From the NCBI GenBank assembly GCA_900478215.1, contig LS483478.1, forward strand, positions 2,046,001 through 2,110,000: a stretch of 64,000 nucleotides of DNA, read 5' to 3'. This stretch comes from Salmonella enterica subsp. houtenae serovar Houten (GTDB lineage: Bacteria > Pseudomonadota > Gammaproteobacteria > Enterobacterales > Enterobacteriaceae). The notes below the pieces were generated by a model, which saw only the letters and a list, made by a program, of their open reading frames with translations, was not told where the DNA came from and made no database searches. A program made the position numbers and the translations under genes. Shown one piece after another: positions 42,717 to 50,448 of the stretch (the stretch's first letter is position 1; each line of letters opens with the position of its first letter).

Positions 42717-44278
42717 CAGAAGGTCTCCTGTGCATGATGCGCGGTGGCGATAGCACGCAATACGGCGCGCGCTTTATTGCGGGTTTCATCGGCTTCAGAC
42801 TGCCCAACAGAGTCCAGCACGATTCCGGCGCCCGCCTGTACGGTTGCGATACCGTTCTCCACCAGCGCGGAGCGGATAACAATACAGGTGTCCAGATCGC
42901 CGTGGGCGGTGAAGTAACCGACCGTGCCGCCATAGCTGCCGCGGCGCTGTCCTTCCGCATCGGCAATTAACTGCATGGCGCGTACTTTCGGCGCGCCGCT
43001 CAGGGTGCCCATGTTCATGCAGGCGCGATAGGCGTGCAGCGCGTCGAGATCGTGACGCAGTTCGCCCACCACCCGAGAAACCAGATGCATCACGTACGAA
43101 TAGCGGTCAACTTTTGTCAGATCGGCAACGTAGCGGCTACCCGGCGTACAGATGCGCGCCAGGTCATTGCGCGCCAGATCGACCAGCATCAGATGCTCGG
43201 AAAGCTCTTTATGGTCGGTACGCATGTCCAGCTCAATACGGCTGTCGAGATCTCTGTCCAGCGTGCCATCGGCGCGGCGACCGCGTGGACGGGTACCCGC
43301 GATGGGGTAAATCTCAATCTGACGGCTGGCGGCGTCATATTTCAGCGAGCTTTCCGGCGACGCGCCGAAAAGCGTGAAATCATTATCCTGCATAAAGAAC
43401 ATATACGGGCTGGGGTTGCTCTTTTTCAGCACGTAGTAGGCAGCCAACGGCGACGGGCAGGGCAGCGAAAAGCGGCGCGACGGCACCACCTGAAATATCT
43501 CGCCCGCGCGGATGGCTTTTTGCAACTGGCGTACAACCGCGCCGAACGCGTCATCGCTCTGATTGCATTCGCAACGCATGTCCGGTAGCGGCGTCACCGG
43601 CAACGGCGGCGCAGGTTGGGTTAACTGTTGGCTAAGGTACGCCAGGCGGGCGTTCAGGCGCTGTTTTTCCCGGTCGCTGGCGGTGAACAGACTGGCCTGA
43701 ATACGGGTGCTTTTTTTCTGATGATCTATCACCATCAGAGTTTCCGCTAAATAAAAGCAGTAGTCAGGGCAGTTATTGCCAGCCTCAAGGTGTGGAAGCG
43801 CTTCAAAGCCAGCTACCAGATCATAGGCAAACAGACCGCCGAAAAACATCGCCTCCCGCTCTTGTGTCGGTATGTTCACCACCCCCTGTAACAGGCGGAA
43901 CGCATCAAATACCGACAGAGAGCATAAACGGGCGTCTTCATCTAATAATGGGCTGACAGGCGGAAAGCGTAGAACGCGACCGGCAGGCAGGACTTCGTTC
44001 TCCACGCCAGCGGGCAGGGCGGTATCCAGTAGCGGCAATAACGAGGCGCCATTATCAGATAACGCCTGAATAGTGACGATGTCGCCTAAGGCGGTAATGC
44101 GCAGCGCGCTATCCACCAGCAGCAGGCTTTTTAAATCGTCTTTACTGTTGATATCCGCGGATTCCAGCAGCAGCGTTGCCGGGCGAACGCCGCAAACCTG
44201 GTGAAAAAGCGCCGTTGGGTTTTCCCGGTAGGCGGCATCGCAGGTCAACAGTTCGAGCGTGGGTTTTGGTGTTTGCAT
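42716..44278 (-). CDS. trpE: Anthranilate synthase component I
   Basis: 520 residues. It converts chorismate to anthranilate and is feedback-inhibited by tryptophan through the LLLES-type N-terminal site. Chorismate-binding motifs include IFQVVPSRRFS, PIAGTRPRGR and MNMGTLSGAPKVRAM. The ATG at 44278 (MQTPKPTLELL, after GAGAAC) is the family start. An ATG eight codons upstream overlaps the attenuator side and is rejected. One oddity: VLDSVGQSEADE has Gly where I recall Pro in other enteric TrpE proteins. Confidence 0.97.
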   Translation of the reverse strand: MQTPKPTLELLTCDAAYRENPTALFHQVCGVRPATLLLESADINSKDDLKSLLLVDSALRITALGDIVTIQALSDNGASLLPLLDTALPAGVENEVLPAGRVLRFPPVSPLLDEDARLCSLSVFDAFRLLQGVVNIPTQEREAMFFGGLFAYDLVAGFEALPHLEAGNNCPDYCFYLAETLMVIDHQKKSTRIQASLFTASDREKQRLNARLAYLSQQLTQPAPPLPVTPLPDMRCECNQSDDAFGAVVRQLQKAIRAGEIFQVVPSRRFSLPCPSPLAAYYVLKKSNPSPYMFFMQDNDFTLFGASPESSLKYDAASRQIEIYPIAGTRPRGRRADGTLDRDLDSRIELDMRTDHKELSEHLMLVDLARNDLARICTPGSRYVADLTKVDRYSYVMHLVSRVVGELRHDLDALHAYRACMNMGTLSGAPKVRAMQLIADAEGQRRGSYGGTVGYFTAHGDLDTCIVIRSALVENGIATVQAGAGIVLDSVGQSEADETRNKARAVLRAIATAHHAQETF

Positions 44279-44300
44279 GGTTGTTCTCATTATTTTGTTC

Positions 44301-44327
44301 AAAAAAAAGCCCGCTTAGCAGGCGGGC
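44301..44327 (-). terminator. trp attenuator (3:4 terminator hairpin)
   Basis: On the minus strand GCCCGC pairs with GCGGGC and is followed by eight T residues. It lies 46 nt after the leader peptide stop and 23 nt before trpE. Formation is controlled by ribosome stalling at the tandem Trp codons of trpL. Confidence 0.94.
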
Positions 44328-44372
44328 CGGGTATCTTTTGGCTTATTACAGCTGTTCATACACCGCCCGCTA

Positions 44373-44417
44373 TCAGGAAGTGCGCCACCAGCCGTGTAAT
44401 ACAAATGTCGCTGCCAT
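44373..44417 (-). CDS. trpL: trp operon leader peptide
   Basis: 14 codons reading MAATFVLHGWWRTS then TGA. The tandem Trp codons at 10-11 sense charged tRNA-Trp: stalling there favours the antiterminator, and smooth translation lets the attenuator form. I recall Ala at position 6 in Typhimurium; here it is Val. Start ATG at 44417 lies about 27 nt after the predicted transcription start. Confidence 0.96.
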   Translation of the reverse strand: MAATFVLHGWWRTS

Positions 44418-44448
44418 TTTTAGATACCCTCTTCATGTGAACTTTCGT

Positions 44449-44480
44449 ACTAGTTAACTAGTTCAATGGAATAATGTCAA
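44449..44480 (-). promoter_or_regulatory. trp promoter and TrpR operator
   Basis: Minus-strand -35 TTGACA (44480-44475), 17-bp spacer and -10 TTAACT (44457-44452). The palindrome ACTAGTTAACTAGT (44449-44462) is the TrpR operator and covers the -10, so repressor and polymerase compete. Transcription likely starts near 44444. Confidence 0.95.
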
Positions 44481-44551
44481 CACCTATTTCAGTATATTTG
44501 CCGGAACCGTTATGATGTACATGACATACCTTTATCTCTATGGGAGCCGCC

Positions 44552-45421
44552 TTGAGCGACACGAATTACGCAGTGATTTACGATCTGCACAGTCATACCA
44601 CGGCGTCCGATGGACTGTTGACGCCAGAAACATTAGTACACCGTGCGGTAGAGATGCGAGTCGGCACGCTGGCGATTACCGATCATGACACCACAGCCGC
44701 GATTCCTGCGGCAAGAGAAGAAATTTCACGTTCCGGGCTGGCCCTGAATCTTATTCCCGGCGTGGAGATTTCAACGGTCTGGGAAAATCATGAGATTCAC
44801 ATTGTGGGCCTGAATATTGATATTGCGCACCCGGCAATGCGCAATTTTCTGGCGCAGCAGACACAGCGGCGTCAGGCGCGCGGTCGGCTCATTGCGGAGC
44901 GCCTGGAAAAAGCTCATATTCCCGGCGCGTGGGAAGGGGCATTGAGATTGGCCAATGGCGGCGCGGTGACGCGCGGCCACTTCGCCCGCTTTCTGGTGGA
45001 GTGCGGCAAAGCCGCGACAATGGCGGATGTTTTTAAAAAATATCTCGCGCGTGGGAAAACCGGTTACGTTCCGCCGCAGTGGTGTACAATAGAACAAGCT
45101 ATTGATGTCATTCATCATTCTGGCGGTAAGGCGGTGTTGGCCCATCCGGGACGCTACGACCTTAGCGCTAAGTGGCTGAAAAGATTAGTGGCGCATTTTG
45201 CCGACCATCACGGTGACGCGATGGAAGTGGCGCAGTGCCAACAATCGCCCAATGAACGCACCCAACTGGCGACGCTTGCGCGTCAGCATCATTTATGGGC
45301 ATCGCTTGGATCTGATTTCCATCAGCCCTGCCCGTGGATTGAATTGGGGCGTAAACTCTGGCTGCCCGCTGGCGTTGAAGGCGTATGGCAGACATGGGAA
45401 CAGCCGCAAATATCACAGTGA
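44552..45421 (+). CDS. trpH: PHP-domain 5'-3' exoribonuclease RNase AM (TrpH)
   Basis: 289 residues. PHP metal motif DLHSH (residues 11-15), then ITDHDTT, and late HPGRYDL and GSDFH supply further metal ligands. The enzyme degrades short oligonucleotides and matures 5' ends of rRNAs. The start appears to be TTG at 44552: GGGAG sits six bases upstream and the product begins SDTNYAV as in E. coli. The in-frame ATG at 44540 has no ribosome-binding site. Divergent from the trp operon; yciO follows after 7 nt. Confidence 0.92.
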   Translation: MSDTNYAVIYDLHSHTTASDGLLTPETLVHRAVEMRVGTLAITDHDTTAAIPAAREEISRSGLALNLIPGVEISTVWENHEIHIVGLNIDIAHPAMRNFLAQQTQRRQARGRLIAERLEKAHIPGAWEGALRLANGGAVTRGHFARFLVECGKAATMADVFKKYLARGKTGYVPPQWCTIEQAIDVIHHSGGKAVLAHPGRYDLSAKWLKRLVAHFADHHGDAMEVAQCQQSPNERTQLATLARQHHLWASLGSDFHQPCPWIELGRKLWLPAGVEGVWQTWEQPQISQ

Positions 45422-45428
45422 GGGAAGT

Positions 45429-46049
45429 ATGAGTCAGTTTTTTTATATTCATCCGGATAACCCACAGCAACGGCTGATTAATCAGGCCGTCGACATTGTG
45501 CGTAAAGGCGGGGTTATTGTTTATCCAACCGATTCCGGCTATGCCCTCGGTTGTAAAATTGAAGACAAAGGCGCAATGGAGCGCATTTGCCGTATTCGTC
45601 AGTTGCCCGATGGTCACAACTTTACGTTGATGTGTCGGGATCTGTCCGAACTGTCGACCTATTCATTCGTGGATAACGTGGCGTTTCGCCTGATTAAGAA
45701 CAATACGCCGGGTAACTACACCTTTATCCTGAAGGGGACAAAAGAGGTACCGCGCCGTCTGTTGCAGGAAAAACGTAAAACTATCGGCCTGCGCGTGCCG
45801 TCAAACCCGATTGCGCTGGCGTTGCTGGATACGCTGGGCGAACCGATGCTCTCGACGTCATTGATGCTGCCTGGCAGCGACTTTACCGAGTCGGACCCGG
45901 AGGAGATTAAAGATCGGCTGGAGAAGCAGGTGGATTTGATCATTCACGGCGGCTACCTCGGTCAGCAACCTACCACGGTAATCGATTTGACCAATGACTC
46001 CCCGGTGGTGCTGCGCGAAGGCGTCGGCGACGTTACACCTTTCTTATAA
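45429..46049 (+). CDS. yciO: Sua5/YciO/YrdC-family protein YciO
   Basis: 206 residues, alpha/beta fold that binds nucleic acid and nucleotide in the YrdC family. It includes PTDSGYALGC and the basic stretch KEVPRRLLQEKRKTIGLRVP. It is a paralogue of TsaC (threonylcarbamoyl-AMP synthase) but does not replace it in E. coli. Frame is open 230 nt upstream, inside trpH; GAGGGAAG before the ATG at 45429 fixes the start. Confidence 0.95.
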   Translation: MSQFFYIHPDNPQQRLINQAVDIVRKGGVIVYPTDSGYALGCKIEDKGAMERICRIRQLPDGHNFTLMCRDLSELSTYSFVDNVAFRLIKNNTPGNYTFILKGTKEVPRRLLQEKRKTIGLRVPSNPIALALLDTLGEPMLSTSLMLPGSDFTESDPEEIKDRLEKQVDLIIHGGYLGQQPTTVIDLTNDSPVVLREGVGDVTPFL

Positions 46050-46149
46050 GGGCGTAAGCCTGTATACTACGCGGCCTTAAAATGGTGCGGCAACGCGCCG
46101 TTCATTCTCCTGTTCGACGCCTGTGAAGGCGACACCTGAAGGAAGCTCA

Positions 46150-47025
46150 ATGAGCGAAAAGTTACAAAAAGTGCTGGCGCGCGCCGGCCACGGCTCTCGC
46201 CGTGAAATCGAATCTATTATTGAAGCGGGACGTGTCAGCGTTGACGGTAAAATCGCCACGCTTGGCGATCGCGTTGAAGTCACTCCCGGTTTGAAAATCC
46301 GTATCGACGGCCACCTGATTTCGGTGAAAGAGTCGGCGGATCAAATTTGCCGCGTTCTGGCCTATTACAAACCCGAAGGTGAACTGTGTACCCGCAATGA
46401 CCCTGAAGGGCGGCCAACTGTTTTTGATCGCTTACCGAAACTGCGCGGCGCGCGGTGGATTGCGGTAGGACGTCTGGATGTCAATACCTGCGGGCTATTG
46501 TTGTTTACCACCGACGGTGAACTGGCGAACCGCCTGATGCATCCTAGCCGTGAAGTTGAACGTGAATATGCCGTGCGTGTGTTCGGTCAGGTGGATGAAT
46601 CGAAACTGCGTGATTTAAGCCGTGGCGTACAGTTGGAAGATGGTCCGGCGGCATTTAAGACCATTAAATTCAGCGGCGGCGAAGGCATTAACCAGTGGTA
46701 TAACGTGACGCTGACGGAAGGGCGCAACCGCGAAGTTCGCCGACTGTGGGAAGCGGTAGGCGTTCAGGTCAGCCGTCTGATCCGCGTGCGTTACGGCGAT
46801 ATCCCACTGCCAAAAGGCCTGCCTCGCGGCGGCTGGACTGAGCTCGATCTCGCGCAAACGAACTATCTGCGTGGTCTGGTAGAGCTACCGCCGGAAACCT
46901 CGTCGAAGGTTGCCGTCGAAAAAGACCGTCGTCGTATGAAAGCGAATCAGATCCGTCGGGCGGTAAAACGCCACAGCCAGATAGCTAGCGGGCGCCGCTC
47001 CGGTGGGCGTAATAACAACGGGTAA
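46150..47025 (+). CDS. rluB: 23S rRNA pseudouridine(2605) synthase RluB
   Basis: 291 residues. N-terminal S4 RNA-binding domain (EKLQKVLARAGHGSRREIE), then the RsuA-type catalytic domain with Asp in GRLDVNTCGLLLFTTDG, and a basic, low-complexity C-terminal tail (RRMKANQIRRAVKRH). It modifies U2605 in the peptidyl transferase region. AAGGAAG precedes the ATG at 46150. The upstream in-frame ATG at 46123 lacks a site. Confidence 0.96.
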   Translation: MSEKLQKVLARAGHGSRREIESIIEAGRVSVDGKIATLGDRVEVTPGLKIRIDGHLISVKESADQICRVLAYYKPEGELCTRNDPEGRPTVFDRLPKLRGARWIAVGRLDVNTCGLLLFTTDGELANRLMHPSREVEREYAVRVFGQVDESKLRDLSRGVQLEDGPAAFKTIKFSGGEGINQWYNVTLTEGRNREVRRLWEAVGVQVSRLIRVRYGDIPLPKGLPRGGWTELDLAQTNYLRGLVELPPETSSKVAVEKDRRRMKANQIRRAVKRHSQIASGRRSGGRNNNG

Positions 47026-47043
47026 TCTCTACCGCGCGTCTAT

Positions 47044-47118
47044 AGGCCGATAAGTATAGCGTCATCAGACAAGAGGGTTTGTGCCGGATGGCGGCGCAAA
47101 CGCCTTAATCCGGCCTGC
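47044..47118. repeat. REP/BIME-like element
   Basis: GCCGGATGGCGGCGCAAACG with CCTTAATCCGGCCTGC (47093-47118) is a clear REP. AGGCCGATAAGTATAGCGTC (from 47044) looks like a degenerate partner in the same element, between convergent rluB and btuR. Confidence 0.8.
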
Positions 47119-47120
47119 GG

Positions 47121-47711
47121 TTAATAATCAATTCCTATCTGGGCTTTTACGCCCGCGTCGAAAGCATGTTTAACCGGACGCAGTTCGCTGACGGTATCCG
47201 CAAGATCAAGAATATCCCGGTGACAGCCGCGACCAGTAATGATCACCGTCTGGTGACCAGGGCGCGCGTTTAGCGCGCTCATGACCTCTTCCAGCGGTAA
47301 ATAGTCGTACGCCACCATATAGGTCAGCTCATCCAGTACCACCATATCAAGCAGCGGATCGGCCAGCATCCGTTTCCCATGCTGCCAAACGGCCATACAT
47401 GCTGCAGTGTCTGCCTCGCGATTTTGCGTCTCCCAGGTAAATCCCGTCGCCATTACCTGAAATTCGACGCCATGCGGCTCCAGCAGATTACGCTCGCCGT
47501 TGGGCCAGGAGCCCTTAATAAATTGCACCGCGCCTACGCTTTTACCGTGTCCTACGGCGCGGGCGGCAGTCCCGAAAGCCGCCGTGGTTTTGCCCTTACC
47601 GTTGCCAGTAAACACGATAATAATACCGCGCTCTTCCTGTGCCTGGGCGACACGGGCGTCAACCCGATCTTTTACCTTCTGCTGGCGCTGCTGATAACGT
47701 TCATCACTCAT
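47121..47711 (-). CDS. btuR: Cob(I)alamin adenosyltransferase (BtuR/CobA)
   Basis: 196 residues. It transfers adenosyl from ATP to cob(I)alamin or cobinamide. P-loop TGNGKGKTTAAFG (residues 35-47) and the Walker-B-like LDMVVLDELTY. In Salmonella the same enzyme, called CobA, serves de novo and salvage B12 synthesis. Overlaps yciK by 4 nt. Confidence 0.97.
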   Translation of the reverse strand: MSDERYQQRQQKVKDRVDARVAQAQEERGIIIVFTGNGKGKTTAAFGTAARAVGHGKSVGAVQFIKGSWPNGERNLLEPHGVEFQVMATGFTWETQNREADTAACMAVWQHGKRMLADPLLDMVVLDELTYMVAYDYLPLEEVMSALNARPGHQTVIITGRGCHRDILDLADTVSELRPVKHAFDAGVKAQIGIDY

Positions 47712-48469
47712 TGGGCGATTCCTGGTTTACGGCCTGGTTGGGCGTCAAAGGTCATACCGGTCTTACGGCGACTGTCGTCGCCCATGAGCCACAGGTAAAG
47801 CGGCATAATATCGGCAGGCGTTTTTAATTTCTGTGGATCTTCCGTCGGAAAGGCGCTGGCGCGCATACTGGTGCGTGTGCCGCCTGGGTTAATGCAGTTA
47901 ACGCGCAGAGAACGGTTCTGATATTCGTCCGCCAGCACCTGCATCATTCCTTCTGTAGCAAACTTCGAGGTGGCATAGGCGCCCCAGTTGGCGCGCCCCT
48001 GACGGCCAACGCTTGACGACGTAAAGACCAGTGAGCCGGCATCGGATTTCAGTAATAACGGTAACAGCGCCTGGGTGAGCATAAAGGTGGCGTTAACGTT
48101 TACCTGCATGACATCCTGCCAGATCTGCGGATCTTGTTCGCTCATTGGACCGATTTCCCCCAGTAACCCGGCATTGTGCAGGACGCCATCCAGGCGGGGA
48201 TAGTGCGCGGCGATGCGGTCGGCCACTTGTCGGCACACTTCAGCGGTGCAGGTCAGCAGATCGAGCGTAACCCATTGTGGTTGAACGTGTTGCTCGTCAG
48301 CAATGTGCTGCGCGACCCGACGCAGTTTCTCTTCGTTGCGCCCCAATAGAATCACCGTTGCGCCGTAACGCGCATACGTGAGCGCGGCTTCCCGCCCAAT
48401 GCCATCGCTGGCGCCAGTGACCAAAATAATGCGGTTTTGCAATAGATCTTGTTTCGGTTGGTAATGCAT
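47708..48469 (-). CDS. yciK: SDR-family oxidoreductase YciK
   Basis: 253 residues, classical short-chain dehydrogenase. Nucleotide-binding TGASDGIGREAA and catalytic Ser-Tyr-Lys (TSSSVG and YATSK). Substrate not known. It is translationally coupled to btuR by ATGA, a conserved arrangement, which could hint at a cofactor link, but nothing in the protein itself points to corrinoids. Confidence 0.95.
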   Translation of the reverse strand: MHYQPKQDLLQNRIILVTGASDGIGREAALTYARYGATVILLGRNEEKLRRVAQHIADEQHVQPQWVTLDLLTCTAEVCRQVADRIAAHYPRLDGVLHNAGLLGEIGPMSEQDPQIWQDVMQVNVNATFMLTQALLPLLLKSDAGSLVFTSSSVGRQGRANWGAYATSKFATEGMMQVLADEYQNRSLRVNCINPGGTRTSMRASAFPTEDPQKLKTPADIMPLYLWLMGDDSRRKTGMTFDAQPGRKPGIAQ

Positions 48470-48706
48470 GGCTACTCCTCAACGGCGTGGTGAGCCGTCC
48501 TGCCAGGTTGTCTTATCGTCGCGTTAGCTTTTCGGGTTTATGCCTGAAAGCGCCCCTTTTTTCAATCAGCCAGGGGCGATAACGCCCTAAAATGAACGCC
48601 TTGTCATGCTTTTTCTTCCTCAACAGGCATACGGATGAAGAGAGACTGACTTTGATGCCTGTTGTACACTGAGCGCAAGTCGCGTTATTTAATCAAGGTG
48701 GGAGTC

Positions 48707-49753
48707 GTGGAATTGTTGTCTGAATATGGCTTATTTTTGGCAAAAATCGTCACCGTTGTGGTGGCCATTATCGTCATTGTGTTGCTGATCGTGAATGCTG
48801 CGCAACGCAAGCGTCAGCGCGGCGAGCTTCGCGTGACCAATTTGAGCGAGCAGTATCAGGAGATGAAGGATGACCTTGCTGCGGCGTTGATGGATGGCCA
48901 TCAGCAAAAACTGTGGCATAAGGCGCAGAAAAAAAAGCATAAGCAGGAGGCGAAAGCCGCCAAAGCAAAAGCGAAGCTGGGGGACATTGCGACATCGGAC
49001 AAACCGCGCGTATGGGTGATAGATTTCAAAGGCAGTATGGACGCCCACGAAGTTAATGCGTTGCGCGAAGAGGTCACGGCGGTGCTGGCAGTGGCGAAAC
49101 CAGGCGATCGGGCGGTGGTACGTCTGGAAAGCCCTGGTGGCGTTGTGCACGGCTATGGCCTGGCGGCATCGCAATTGCAGCGCCTGCGTGATAAAAATAT
49201 TCCGCTGACCGTGACGGTGGATAAAGTCGCAGCAAGCGGAGGCTACATGATGGCCTGCGTGGCGGAGAAAATTGTCGCGGCGCCGTTCGCTATCGTGGGA
49301 TCAATTGGTGTTGTCGCGCAAATCCCGAACTTTAACCGCTTTCTCAAAAGTAAGGACATTGATATTGAACTGCATACGGCAGGACAGTACAAACGTACCC
49401 TGACATTGTTAGGCGAGAATACGGAAGAAGGACGGCAGAAGTTTCGTGAAGATCTCAACGAAACGCACCATCTGTTCAAAGATTTTGTGCAGCGGATGCG
49501 TCCGACTCTGGACATCGAACAGGTCGCCACGGGCGAGCACTGGTACGGTCAGCAGGCGCTGGAGAAAGGGCTGGTTGATGAGGTTAACACTAGCGATGAG
49601 ATTATCCTCGGCCTCATGGAAGGGCGCGAGGTGCTGAATGTGCGCTATATGCAGCGTAAAAAACTGATCGATCGTGTTACCGGCAGCGCGGCGGAAAGCG
49701 CGGATCGGCTGCTGCTGCGCTGGTGGCAGCGTGGACAAAAACCGTTGATGTAA
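48707..49753 (+). CDS. sohB: Inner-membrane signal-peptide-peptidase-like protease SohB
   Basis: 348 residues from a GTG start at 48707, which has AGGTGGGAG just upstream; the in-frame ATG at 48662 does not. One N-terminal membrane helix (about 10-30), a Lys/Ala-rich charged linker (about 65-92), and a peptidase S49 domain with Ser178 (KVAASGGYMM) and Lys229 (TAGQYKRTLT) as the catalytic dyad. It was found as a multicopy suppressor of htrA (degP) temperature sensitivity. Confidence 0.95.
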   Translation: MELLSEYGLFLAKIVTVVVAIIVIVLLIVNAAQRKRQRGELRVTNLSEQYQEMKDDLAAALMDGHQQKLWHKAQKKKHKQEAKAAKAKAKLGDIATSDKPRVWVIDFKGSMDAHEVNALREEVTAVLAVAKPGDRAVVRLESPGGVVHGYGLAASQLQRLRDKNIPLTVTVDKVAASGGYMMACVAEKIVAAPFAIVGSIGVVAQIPNFNRFLKSKDIDIELHTAGQYKRTLTLLGENTEEGRQKFREDLNETHHLFKDFVQRMRPTLDIEQVATGEHWYGQQALEKGLVDEVNTSDEIILGLMEGREVLNVRYMQRKKLIDRVTGSAAESADRLLLRWWQRGQKPLM

Positions 49754-49762
49754 ACAGCTATT

Positions 49763-49789
49763 GCCGGATGGCATTCAGCACCATCCGGC
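49763..49789. repeat. REP palindrome after sohB
   Basis: GCCGGATGG and CCATCCGGC are perfect 9-bp inverted arms around a 9-nt loop, between convergent sohB and yciN. Confidence 0.88.
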
Positions 49790-49794
49790 ATGGA

Positions 49795-50046
49795 TTAATC
49801 AACCAGGTGATACTTCTCAGACAGCACATGCGCCAGGTGTTTAAACATGTTAAACACCGCGGTGCTTTTCGGGGTCGGTAACCCTTGCTCGTCTAAAAAG
49901 TAATCGCCGCTGAAAACCAGCACGCCATTTCTCTGCGTTACGCCGGTGGCGACAATACCTGCCATCGTGTCTTCATGTTCCCGAATAATTTTGTTGGCTT
50001 CAAGCAACAGTGTTTCGCGATCGATAGGTTGCGTCTCTTTATGCAT
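49795..50046 (-). CDS. yciN: DUF2498 protein YciN
   Basis: 83 residues, small soluble alpha/beta protein starting MHKETQPIDRETLLLEANK and ending HVLSEKYHLVD, conserved in enterics. No catalytic motif; function unknown. AAGGAG before the ATG gives a strong start. Divergent from topA. Confidence 0.93.
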   Translation of the reverse strand: MHKETQPIDRETLLLEANKIIREHEDTMAGIVATGVTQRNGVLVFSGDYFLDEQGLPTPKSTAVFNMFKHLAHVLSEKYHLVD

Positions 50047-50448
50047 TTTTTACTCCTTAAACAAGGAGATTAGTCTACGCTGAGCACTTCTGATGGGCAA
50101 ATATTCTCACAGGAAATTGATGGATTTGTCATGTTGTGTTCACTGGCAAGATTTGTTTTTGCATGCTAATAAAGTTGCGTATCGAATTTTATCAGGTACA
50201 GTGTGACGCTTTCGTCAATCTGGCAACAGAATTGCTTGACATTCGACCAAAATTCCGTCGTGCTATAGCGCGTGTGTGCAAAAAAGCCTGTTAACTCAGT
50301 CACCTGAGTATTACATTTCGTACACAAAGCCAGTACAAGGGGTTGATATCCGCAGACGCAGAGACCATATATCGTTGTCTCGTCGCCAGTGGAAGGTGAA
50401 TCAACGTGCGACGCATTCCTGGAAGAATCAACTTAGGTAAAGGTGAAT
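50047..50448 (+). promoter_or_regulatory. yciN-topA divergent control region
   Basis: About 400 bp without a gene. A clear -35 TTGACA (50236-50241) has a weak -10 (GTGCTA or the nearby TATAGC) downstream. In E. coli topA has several promoters including supercoiling-sensitive and heat-shock ones; I cannot assign each here. AAAGGTGA at 50439-50446 is the topA ribosome-binding site. Confidence 0.55.

Noticed and set aside
44176..44457. Plus-strand frames over the trp leader
   Set aside because: They cover the attenuator and trpL in antisense; the region is fully explained by trp control elements.
48662..48706. N-terminal extension of SohB to an upstream ATG
   Set aside because: The GTG at 48707 has an excellent ribosome-binding site and matches the family start; the extension removes both.
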